This document shows positions 47,216 to 56,737 of a stretch of 64,000 bases of DNA, in pieces (position 1 is the first letter of the stretch; each line of letters starts with the position of its first letter). Below the pieces are notes generated by a model. The model was not told the DNA's origin. It saw nothing but the letters and a program-made list of their open reading frames with translations, and did not search any database. Both the position numbers and the translations under genes were made by a program. Origin of the DNA: Tuctoria greenei (lineage: Eukaryota > Streptophyta > Magnoliopsida > Poales > Poaceae); NCBI GenBank assembly GCA_036927565.1, contig JAYESD010000008.1, forward strand, positions 18,680,100 to 18,744,099, written 5' to 3'.

Positions 47216-47388
47216 TCATTTTATTTTACAGGACAAAAGAGAAAAAAAAAAGACGCTAACGCTGGAGCATTGGTTGCAGTTGTACGGCTCCTTTCTTTTT
47301 TTAAAAAAAAAGGCACGGCTCCAAATTTTTCGGAAAACAAGCTGCAGCCTCATCTTAATTAGGTGCCTGGAAATGTTAAACTGAAGAA

Positions 47389-47700
47389 GAGCACATCGGA
47401 TTTGCAGAACAGCACGCAACATATCAATCTATACCTAACTGAAATTAGCAGGGGAGAGAGCGTGAAGGGTGTACCGATTTAGATGGTCCGACTATAAACC
47501 AACGCAACGCGCAACGGAATCCAACCAAGAAAGCAAGGGCTACTTACCAACGCGTTCACTGGAACCAATCGGCCCTCGCCAGGGGGAGTCTCCACGCTCG
47601 CAAAACCGTGGGAGGAGCAGGGGTTCAGGCAGGAAGCTGAGACATTTGTGCGGGAGAAGCAGGTTTCGTCAGTGGAGTGGAGGTAGCAGACTGGATTGAG
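47389..47700 (-). other. Candidate spliced 5' exons of a minus-strand gene
   Basis: On the minus strand, GC-rich leader-like sequence (about 47700-47548) ends in GCGTTG|GTAAGT. A CT-rich acceptor, CTGCTAATTTCAG, lies at 47439-47451, giving a 109-nt intron. The next exon starts TTAGGTATAG and runs left past 47389 with no certain donor. A 68-codon frame at 47216-47422 lacks any recognised domain. The nearest intact gene downstream on this strand is the cyclophilin at 34 kb, whose leader begins with an acceptor. A link is inference only. Confidence 0.3.
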
Positions 47701-48345
47701 GGATGGAAGCTGATTTCAGCCACACAAGCACGCGCCCCCGGTTTGCCAGACGAGCCGGCTAGCGTTTCACTGTTTAGAAGTCAACCGCTACAGTAATCCA
47801 TTTTTAGGCTGGTTTGATTTTTCGAAAATTTTATTTCGGGTATGTTTCTTTTCAGATATTTTCATTTCACGAATGTTGGAGCAACATATTATTTTAATGA
47901 TCTAGTAATTTTGTTTAATTTAAACATTGTTTACATTTTTTGTGTTTCAAAAGTCCTATCAGGTTCGGTGACATATTTTTTTTAATATAATGTTTTTGTT
48001 TGTTAAAATGATTTTAAACGTTTTTACTTTAAAAGAGTATTTCTAGATGTTAGCCCAAGATTTCTATTTATCGACTAAATACCGCATTTTGATATTTCTG
48101 AGTTTATGTATTACTTTGTGGAGACTATTTTCAACAATGAAGCCCAAAAAAAGAGTAGTTGGGTGTTTTTAGGCTACATGGGAGCACACCTGTGTAGTCC
48201 ATTTTAATATGTCTTCAACAATAAAACTAAAATAGGGTACGCCCAACTGTTTTAAGTGAGAAATCTTTTAGCTGATTCTACTCCCGCGACAAGACGCACG
48301 TCGACCACGTTCTTCAGCGAAGGTATGAACAGTGAGATTGACAAC
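47701..48345. other. No gene seen
   Basis: AT-rich intergenic sequence, possibly the upstream flank of the candidate exons. No promoter box is convincing. Confidence 0.3.
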
Positions 48346-48405
48346 ACGGGCGGCGAGCGAATGCACGGGGTGGGCACGGGCGGCGAGCGAATGCACGGGG
48401 TGGGC
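48346..48405. repeat. Exact 30-bp tandem duplication
   Basis: ACGGGCGGCGAGCGAATGCA plus ten further bases occurs twice in direct tandem without mismatch. It lies in GC-rich DNA with short open frames on both strands. Confidence 0.85.
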
Positions 48406-48655
48406 ACGAGCGGGAAGACGCGCGCGGCTGCGGGCATTAGCAATTGCAGTTTTCTGCGGGCAAGCGAGCAAGTGCTAGTGATCGTGGGCACTTTGCGACC
48501 GTGACCGTTTGCGGCTAAGTTGGGCGATGGCGGGCTCGACTGGCGCCGGGGGAGAGATTGATTTCCTATTATCATGTTTAAGATTATTTTTGTTCTCTGA
48601 TATATGTTATATTGGTCATGTGTGTTGTATGCAATAATAGGAGGTGTGACATTTA

Positions 48656-49560
48656 GGGTGTGTTTGATTCTTTGGATTGACTTGGATTGAGTTGGATAGG
48701 ATGGTACAATTCAATGTTTGTTTTGTGGTCACGGTGGATGGAGTCATCTCAACTACAGAATATTCGAGAAAGATCCTGGATGAGCTCGTCCGGCAAAATC
48801 AGTCGGATAGCGCTGCCGCCTACCGAGCTCGTCCGCGATGCATGTGGGCCCCTCGGTGGCCGTTGCTCGTCCGCGATGCACATGGGCCCCCTCGGCGGCC
48901 GGATTGCGGAGAAGGGGTCGCGCCTCCTTCTGTATGCGACGGCTGCGGAGCAGCTTCTTGCGACATCAACTGAGAGAGAAGAAAGAGGTGGTGCAGTTGA
49001 GGGCGACGTGGTGGAGGCGGCGGAGACATCGATCGAGGCGGAGCTCCTGTTCTGTGTGGGCACCGCATCTGGACAAGTCCAGGTCGTAGGAGGATCGTAT
49101 GGAAATAAATAGAGAAGAAGGAAATGGGAAAAGAAAAGGAAAAGAGATGAAATAAAAGGAAATAAAAGATAGTGGAAAGGAAAAAGAAAAATGAAATAAA
49201 GACAAGGAAAAAAGAAAGAAAGAATTGCAAAATAAAAGGAAATAAAAGATGGGGGAGAGGAAAAAGAAAAAGGGAAATAAAGACAAGAAAAGAAAAGGAA
49301 AGAAACAATTGCAAAATATAGAATGGACTCACAAGGGAAAATGAAAGAAAATGTTATGTTGGATCATTCAGTATGTTTGACATTCGTATCCAGACAATCA
49401 AACATTAACTTGGATCATCTAATACATCTCTCATCCAACTTACCAAATAAAAGATTGGATCATCTAATCTGTCTAACTAAATATTAACTTGGATCATCCA
49501 ATATAGAAAAACTTGGATGACACTATCCAATTCAACTTTGACGCCAAACCAAACGCACCC
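48656..49560. mobile_element. PIF/Harbinger-type MITE
   Basis: A 905-bp unit with inverted ends GGGTGTGTTTG and (complement of the right end) GGGTGCGTTTGGTTTGG, flanked by TTA on both sides (48653-48655, 49561-49563). A TTA target duplication is the Harbinger signature. The interior has GGATCATC repeats and a long purine-rich stretch (49110-49340). No transposase is inside, although a decayed one lies directly to the right. Confidence 0.85.
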
Positions 49561-49571
49561 TTAGATATTAT

Positions 49572-50720
49572 CATATGAATTGGTTAGCATCATCACGAAA
49601 AGATAAAGAAACTGAAGCATGTGCAGCTGCAGTTGTCATGCTACCCAAGAAGCATCCTTTGGAAGGCTCTGTTCCTCGGCATAAGACCATCGACTGTGAA
49701 GTCTTAGCGTATTATGACCAGCACTTTCATCCATGGTACTTTCTTATGACGACTTAAAATGTTACAGTACTCCCAATATTGTACCACTATTTACAATAAT
49801 TATAGGTATAAACAATAATTATAGGTATAATAATTTGTGTAACAATTATATAGATTCCGTATGCAACGATCGCTGTTCTAATTGCTCGGGTGATATCCGT
49901 GAGCAATTTTTTTTCAAATTGAGAAGGAATGCCATATGTGTGATGGATTCATCATCTTTACAGAAGTGTACAGTAGCAGCGAAGATGTTGCTTATGTGAG
50001 CCAGCAGATTTTCTAAAATGATGGACAACGTATGGGAGTACGATGCTGAAAACATTGAAAGATCTTGTTACCACAATCATCTCGGAGTTTGAAGATCTTA
50101 GACCACTATGGGAATCTAAATTACAACATATTTTATCTGTCAACAAGGCTCGTGGTTTTTTTGGCATGATTGGCGGCATTGAGTGCATGCATTGTGAATG
50201 AACCAATTGTGTGACTGGTTAAGCTGGGGTGTACAAGGGCCACAAGATCATGCCAACACTCATATTGGAGGTAGTAGTAATTCAAGATATGTGGATTGGG
50301 TATGCATTCTTTAGATTTTCAGGGTCTCATAATGACATAAAAGTGTTGCAACGGTCTCCTATTTTGAATATTTGGCTAATAGAAAAATTGTTGGTTTAGT
50401 TTATTGTTAATAGAAATCTATACAATCTTGGATACTACCTATGTGACGGGATCTATCCTAATTGGGTCATTTTGGTTAAGAGCATTAGTGCATAATTTAG
50501 CAATAAGTAGAAAGGTATATGCAGCACAAAAAGAAGCTTCCAGAAAAGATGTTGAGGGAGCTTTATGGGTGCTTCAATCAAAAGTGAAAGATTTTGCATA
50601 GACCAGCTAGTCTACGGAATCAAAAAGACTTGAACTCCATTTTGTGTGCATGTGTCATCCTTCACAATGTGGTAGTAGAGGACTAATAGGGTCTCCAACT
50701 CCCCAACCTGCACCTATGAG
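49572..50720 (+). pseudogene. PIF/Harbinger transposase, heavily decayed
   Basis: Scattered frames keep the DDE_Tnp_4 order: an N-terminal part (49575-49757, EVLAYYDQHF); a patch with GMIGGIECMHCE (about 50165); GHKIMPTLILE (about 50238); NDIKVLQRSPILN (about 50333); LGYYLCDGIYPNWVI (about 50428); ASRKDVEGALWVLQS (about 50538); and a final patch with CVCVILHNVVVED-like coding (about 50640-50680). Many stops and frame changes mean no protein. The first catalytic Asp position reads Glu or is shifted in this copy. Confidence 0.78.
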
Positions 50721-51258
50721 AGTGACCAAGAAATGAGAACCCTGAAATTAGACCACTATGACCTGTTTTTCTGGACTTGATGAGTTCATTGAGGCATACT
50801 TGTTAATTCAAGGCAAAACAACTGCACACTCGCTAAAAAGTGATTTTGTTGAGCACATGTGGGAACTATATGGAGCTGTATCTTGACCTTATGCTGCCAA
50901 GTGAAGTTTTACAAAGGATTTTATAATTTTCATATTGTAGTTCCTGTTTCAGATGAGATTTTCATGTACAATAGTGTTCAATGTCATTTTCATATACACT
51001 GATGTTTCAGATGTTTTTTTTTCAAATGTTAGGTTATGTTCTGTTTTCTTAGATGTTTTTCAGCTGCTCTGTAATGTTACCAAAGACACACTGGAGATTT
51101 CAGATTACAGACATGATAGCCATATAAATCAACGCCATCAACCATTTCCATATAAAATCCATGGTTACAATAGCCAGCAATTTTATTTATTTCCTCAAGC
51201 AAACAAAAAAGGATGCAGTTATCAACTTGAATACACATCCACAACATAGTTGATGGGA
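50721..51258. other. No gene seen
   Basis: AT-rich, probably the 3' part of the Harbinger remnant and its flank. Confidence 0.3.
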
Positions 51259-52125
51259 TGTTGTATCCCGGGTACCGAATAATACTGGATCAACAAATAT
51301 AGTACAACTACGTCAAGATCCAGATCATGTCTGACCTATAGCACGAGGAGGAACCCACCATCCAAACCCCGACCATAATGGTTTGGGGGTAACGAATCCG
51401 TCTGAGCCCCGACCACTGAGGTCGATGTTGACGGTCTTTATACACCAATTTCGACCGTCTATATAACTCAAATATGTGAAGGAATAAATATTTCTTATAC
51501 ACATCACCTTTAGATTTAACATAATTCCACTTGTACTTGGAGAAATAGTGCGTGCAGGTATTTTATTGCAGAAATGATAAAGAATGAGGGGAGCAATCCT
51601 GAAAAGTGGCATCCCGACCAATCACGTGACAACGTGTGACATCACGTGGATCCATAGAACCATTCTTAGGCATATCCGAGGGTATCCAACTGCAATTCAT
51701 GTGGTATGAGGTCAGGACCGACTTATTAGTGACCAGGAGGAAGCATACCCCAAAGGGCGCTAGGAACAGGTCGGCCGAACCAGGGGTTCAGCTGACTCCT
51801 TCCTGGTGCCAAACTCAATCAGCTGTCATGTGTCGACTCACTATGGTGCCCTGAAGCCAGTGGTGACTGATTCGCGCACAAAAGATGGCAGAAACCGCCT
51901 CTAGTCCATGTATAAATAGGGGAAAGAGGCTCACTTCGCACATGCACCACTCAAGCATTCTCTCTTAGTATACACTAGTTCTCTCTAGTCCTTAGTAGAG
52001 GTTAGGCTGTAGAGGGAAGTCTCTAATCCCAAGTCCAAATTGGGAGAGGTATATATCGAAGTATTCTTGCAACACTTCTCTCGGACCTGCTATGCAAGCA
52101 GCCTGCAGAGGTTCTTGATCATCAG
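51259..52125 (+). repeat. Gypsy-type LTR remnant, plus strand
   Basis: Begins TGTTGTATCCCGGGTACCGA, similar to the TGTCGGTACC starts of the other LTRs here. It has CATGTATAAATAGGGG at 51909-51922 and a tail with CAAGCAGCCTGCAGAGG. The right boundary is unclear because another LTR lies against it in the opposite orientation. Confidence 0.5.
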
Positions 52126-53138
52126 GGCTTAGTACTCAGGTGAGGTTGCGCGTATGAGAGATGGTGAGACGGTGGTTTTATGTGGTTCGGGCCGCTGGAG
52201 CGTAATACCCTACTCCACGGTGTTAGTTGAACTGCTGGTGTGAATGAGTGTGTTGAGTGTGTATGAGTTGAGATCCCTTGCAACAGTGGCGGTCTGACCC
52301 TTTTATAGACAAGGTCAGACGCCTTACAAGTGGGGTTCGGGGCCTGACAGGTAGTCCCTGGGCGATCTTATCCTAAAGATCTAAGGCTTCTCGCATAAGC
52401 TTTCTCTGATCATGGCTTGAAGACCCGTCGTCTTGCCGCCCCAGTCGCCAGTGGCCCACGCATAGTTGTTGATGATGGCAGGGGATGTCCCGTCCAACTA
52501 TCATGTCGCCTTAAGCTACCCACTTGGCATAGTGAGGTAGGCCTGTGGCGTCTTCACTTTGATGCGATTGGGTGTAGCGGTACCTGACGGTAGGCGTGGG
52601 CCGCGTCATGCGGCTGGGGAAGGCGTGTGTCTTCAATGCTTGATTTAGACAAGGCATACCGCCCCCTTAACTCCCGCAACCCACTGTCCAGGGTAAGTTG
52701 CAGGGTACGTGGCAGCACGGGAACTTGCCTCTGGGGGAGGCCTGGTCCTGTACCGCATAACACGCGGCAGCCCCGGGACCCGTTACTCAGGAGAGTAGAG
52801 GTTCCAGGGCTGCGAACCACGTGATAGAGCTGGAGCCCGCCCCCACGGGAGGTGGCCGACCTGGTGCTTCAGACCATGTGGCAGCACCTTAGCTCACTGA
52901 TATGGAGGGGCGGGGTCTCGTCCTGCTGGACATGTGGTCGCTTGGGAGCTCGTCTCTTCGGGGGAGCTGGACCCCGTCTTGGGGTCTATGTGGCAGCGCC
53001 GGATCCCGCACTAGAGGTAGGCCGGGGTCTGGGCCTTCTGGACGGGTTGTGCCATCGGACTCTGCCTCAGCAGGAAGGCAAGGTACTTAGGTACATTAAG
53101 CCTGTACACGAGGGTACCCGATATGCCGAGTACCGACA
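52126..53138 (-). repeat. Gypsy-type LTR, minus strand
   Basis: On the minus strand it begins TGTCGGTACTCGGCATATCG at 53138. TATAAAAG is given by the complement of 52300-52307. GGAGTAGGGTATTACGCTCC, also present in the solo LTR at about 28463, lies near its end. GTATG follows on the right, but the matching left target copy was not found. Possibly a solo LTR inserted in the Athila-like LTR. Confidence 0.55.
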
Positions 53139-54093
53139 GTATGGCTCATGTATCATTTTTTCTTTTTGTGACTTTATGCTTTATAATAATATTATTATTA
53201 GTCTCTCTTTCTTCATATACTTGGGCAAATCGTTTCTTGTTTGATTGTAGAGTCCATGTATGTGATAGGTGTTGGTGTTATTATGATCTGATCATCATGT
53301 TCCTATTTCGTTATCATAAACATCATACACCACCACTATAGCCTAATTAGGCAATAATATGATTATGTTAATATGAATATGTTAATGCTTGGTCCCAGCA
53401 TTGGTTCAATGATGTTGAGGTTAGTCATTTTTTTAGGATGGATCTTGTATTGCAACTCTTAAGATATTGACTTAGCATGCAAGCGTGGTTCTTGGATAGT
53501 TAAGTTGTGTTGGATGTCTCGTAGACCCACAGGTTGTAGGGGTAGGCTGTAGGTGGTGACAACCCTGTCCATCCTTTGTACTCCTCTACGTTCGGCTACA
53601 CAACATGCTCTTTGTCAGAATCATCCTGGTTTTACTAGGGGTAAACCCGTGCTTGATATGTTGGACTGCTAAGCCCTAGTATTCATTGTTAGCATATTCA
53701 TGTGTACACTAATAGGCTATGTATATGAGTAATTAGAGCACAATAGGAGGAACTCAATCTCGTAACTTGACCTTCACTAAGACACCATTACCTATTATAG
53801 TATATTGCATAGGTGTGTGTCACTACCCCCACTACATCATTTACTCATCCTACTGGAATCCTCACTAGAACACCCTACGCTCTCTATGATCTTGCTACTC
53901 TTCACTTGCCTTCCTTTGGGATAAAATAAATATGATACCCTAGGAAATACTCTTGGTTGAAATGCTACAATGGTACTTTTTGTGCGCTTAGGGAACTCTC
54001 TTGCTTTGGCTTAGATTAGCCTAGTGCCAACTGCATAAATAGCACCCGTTACTAGGATGAATTGTAGAAGTTAAGAAATATCAAAAGCAATTC
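53139..54093 (+). repeat. Probable Athila-like 5' LTR, partial
   Basis: AT-rich sequence without genes, placed directly before an Athila-type primer site. The start is hidden by the LTRs inserted on the left. Confidence 0.4.
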
Positions 54094-54111
54094 TAGCACC
54101 GTTGTCGGGGA
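54094..54111 (+). other. Athila-type primer binding site
   Basis: TAGCACCGTTGTCGGGGA is a slightly diverged form of the tRNA-Asp-type primer site that Athila elements use. It lies about 200 bp before the gag frame. Confidence 0.6.
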
Positions 54112-54306
54112 AGACACATAATTTTTGCATGATCATGTGGTAGATATGATTCTAGCAGGTTTTTAGTAGGATAACCTTACTTTGTTTTCATATTATTTGG
54201 TACAAAAACAAGGTAGAGAATGACCGGTTTCCATTTGTGGGCAAACTATGTTGAAGATCCTGAATTACTACTGAGATGAGTTCAACCTCGTGTCATTCCT
54301 CCACAG

Positions 54307-54698
54307 GTGATCCTGACGGCAAGGAAGCCCGTCATTTTCTGCACCATCACGCTACAAGCCAATAGCCCAGAAGATCCCTTCTGTGGGAAAGCCAACGAGG
54401 ATGCAAGTGCTCACCTGCAACAATTTTTGAAGATTTGTAGCACATTTAAGATCAAGGATGTCACACTTGATGCCATCCATCTTCAACTTTTTCCATTCTC
54501 CCTCCTTGGGAGAGCGAAGCAGTGGTTATATGCGAACCGAAGTGCTATAGACACGTGGGAAAAGTGTTCGAAATTATTCCTCGCCAAAATCTTCTCAGTT
54601 GGCAAGACCAATACCCTACGTGGAAAAATCTCAAGCTTCCAACAAAAGCCCAAGGAGTCTATTTTCATGGCTTGGGAAAGGCTACAAGAATACATCCT
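54307..54698 (+). pseudogene. Athila-like gypsy gag, truncated by an LTR
   Basis: Retrotransposon gag domain: ANEDASAHLQQFLKICSTFK, RLFPFSLLGRAKQWLY-type block, KLFLAKIFSVGKT and SIFMAWERLQEYIL. The frame from 54307 leads to the exact start of another LTR at 54699, where similarity to gag stops. The rest of the element is not in the window. Non-functional. Confidence 0.78.
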
Positions 54699-54972
54699 TG
54701 TCGGTACCCTCCGTATCGGATACCCCTTGAGATTGCAAAGATCACAAGGAAACACCATATACCAGAATTGAAGACCTCTGAAGGCCCCACATGTCAGGCG
54801 TAGCTGGACCTGCTCCCCCGACATGGTTAGTCCCGGGGCCGCCACGTGTATCACAAGACCGGAGCTATCACCCACACCTGGGAAGCTCTGGTCAGAATAC
54901 CAATAATGCACCCTCGGACCTAACCCCAGATAGAGGGAAGCTCCGGTAATGACACGTGTCCAACAGCACCGG
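54699..54972 (+). repeat. 5' part of a gypsy LTR, cut by Sirevirus 2
   Basis: TGTCGGTACCCTCCG and the following 270 bp align with the first part of the solo LTR at 27745. It has inserted in the Athila-like gag. It is itself cut by the Sirevirus LTR at 54973; the remainder should lie beyond the right edge of the window. Confidence 0.78.
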
Positions 54973-56350
54973 TGTAAGGATCGAAACGCCCAAGAGGGGG
55001 GGTGAATTGGGCTTTCTTTCAAATTTTAAGACAATTGAACACTTGACAACTTAAAGCCCAATTCCCTATGCAATTAAACTATGCAATCAATATAATTTAA
55101 AGTTGCGGAATGAAGATTGCATAAGAGTAAAAAGGGAGAGGGATGCAAACGCTCAAGAGACACGGAGTTTATCCCGTGGTTCGGTAAGATCACAAGGATC
55201 TTCCTACGTCCACGTTGTGACACCCACCGAAGGGTTTTGCCACTCCCAAGTCACCGAGACTAGGGGCTTCTTCACTATTCTTCTCCGTTCGCCAACCTTG
55301 GCAAGGTGGAGCTCAAGCCTTGTACACTTTTGGGATCCTCCGGGCTTCCACAATCTTCTTGGCAAGCTCCGGAAGTTGCTCACACCAAGGGACACTCCCT
55401 TGTGGCTCTCACTATGCTAGAGACTCCAATCACCTAGAGTGGAGGCACCCAAGCACTATCTCTAGCTAGTTCTAGCCTATCTCTTGGTGTACAAATGATG
55501 AGAAAATGATGTGAAAGTGGTAGCTCTCTTGCTTGAATGCTCTAGGATGTGTAGAGTATGTCTGGGCTTCAAGTCTTATCGATTTGACAGGTTGAAGGGG
55601 TATAAATAGCCAGCCTCCACGAGATAGCCGTTGGAAAAGTAGGCTGACATCACTCGTCTGCGAACACCGGATGATCCGATGTCTCCCCTTCTGTTAACAT
55701 CGGTCAAAGCCAAATTAGCTGATGTCACTGTGTCAGATATGACCGTTGTTAGACCGATGTTGATCTGTCTTCTCATCGGATGATCCTGTGGCTCTTCCTC
55801 CAGAATTTTGCTTGATCTTGAGGCTCACTGGAGTGATCGACCGATGTATGTTTTCTGCACATCGGATGATCCGGTGCTTCACTTGGTCCAATGGTATTGC
55901 AATCTGTGATTATGGACCGATGTCACTGAGCCACTCACATCGGATGATCCGGTGAGTGCATTTGTCTGAGGTCTTCTTCTTTAATAGAACCAACTTGACC
56001 GATGTAGTCAACTCATATAACGTCGGTTGATCCGGTGTATTCAACTTGTTGACTTCGAGTTGTTTTGAGTTGTTCTTTTGGAATTTTGAACTTGTGACCT
56101 CTTTGACACTTGTTGGAAATGTTGTTTTGATTGTCTTCAAGCATGGAATGATATCAAGTTAGAGCTTTCACTTCTTGTCATCATATGATTTGATTTGATT
56201 TCATTCGTTGATTTTATATGGGTCTCCAATGTAATTTTGATTTCATTTGATTGAGTGTCATTGAGACCTTGCATTCACAAATTCATTAGTAATATCGAAT
56301 GGTTGTCATTAATCACCGAAACCGTACCTCATGGGGCCTAGATGCTTTCA
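54973..56350 (-). repeat. Sirevirus 2 3' LTR with palindromes
   Basis: 1378 bp, from TGAAAGCATCTAGGCCCC (56350, minus strand) to GGCGTTTCGATCCTTACA (54973). It is bounded by the polypurine tract on the inner side. 17-bp palindromes of the form CACCGGATGATCCGGTG occur at 55665, 55860, 55938 and 56021, with degenerate or half copies between. TATTTATA (complement of 55601-55608) is the promoter candidate. Confidence 0.9.
55601..55608 (-). promoter_or_regulatory. TATA box in the Sirevirus 2 LTR
   Basis: Minus strand GGCTATTTATACCCC, about 750 bp into the LTR and just downstream of the palindromes. Confidence 0.45.
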
Positions 56351-56737
56351 ATCTCCCCCTTTTTGGTGATTGATGACAACACAATAATTTAAAGCGCAAT
56401 AGTAATGAAATTGATGAAAATACTCAAGTAGATATGCAATGAATACAACATAGGATACATTAAGTTTGCAAAAGAAATTTGTGGGCGAAAAACTCAATCG
56501 ATTAAATTCATAAGCAAATGAGACAAGTGAAAGAGTGCTTAATTAAAATTACAAAAGAGTACTCAAGCATGAATACAAAGGATAAACACTAAGAGTACTC
56601 AAGCATGAATACAAAGGATAAACACACACTCACACACTCCCCCTAAACACGTACTCCCCCTGAGACTGCTACTCCCCCTGACTCTCCTACATCTTCTCCC
56701 CCTTTGGCATCAAGACACCAAAAAGGGATCAGAACGC
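56351..56737 (-). promoter_or_regulatory. Sirevirus 2 polypurine tract cluster
   Basis: The main tract (complement of 56351-56366, CCAAAAAGGGGGAGAT) abuts the LTR. Further CTCCCCCT tracts lie at about 56636, 56654, 56670 and 56697. Multiple tracts are a Sirevirus hallmark. AAGAGTACTCAAGCATGAAT is also duplicated in tandem at 56553 and 56590. Confidence 0.75.

Noticed and set aside
48820..49332. 170-codon Phe/Leu-rich frame that looks like a membrane protein
   Set aside because: It comes from the purine-rich strand of the MITE read in antisense. Phe/Leu/Ser runs arise from poly-pyrimidine sequence.
52155..53143. GTATG as target duplication of the minus-strand gypsy LTR
   Set aside because: GTATG is present on both sides, but the left copy is not followed by a TG-type LTR edge, so the boundary was left approximate.
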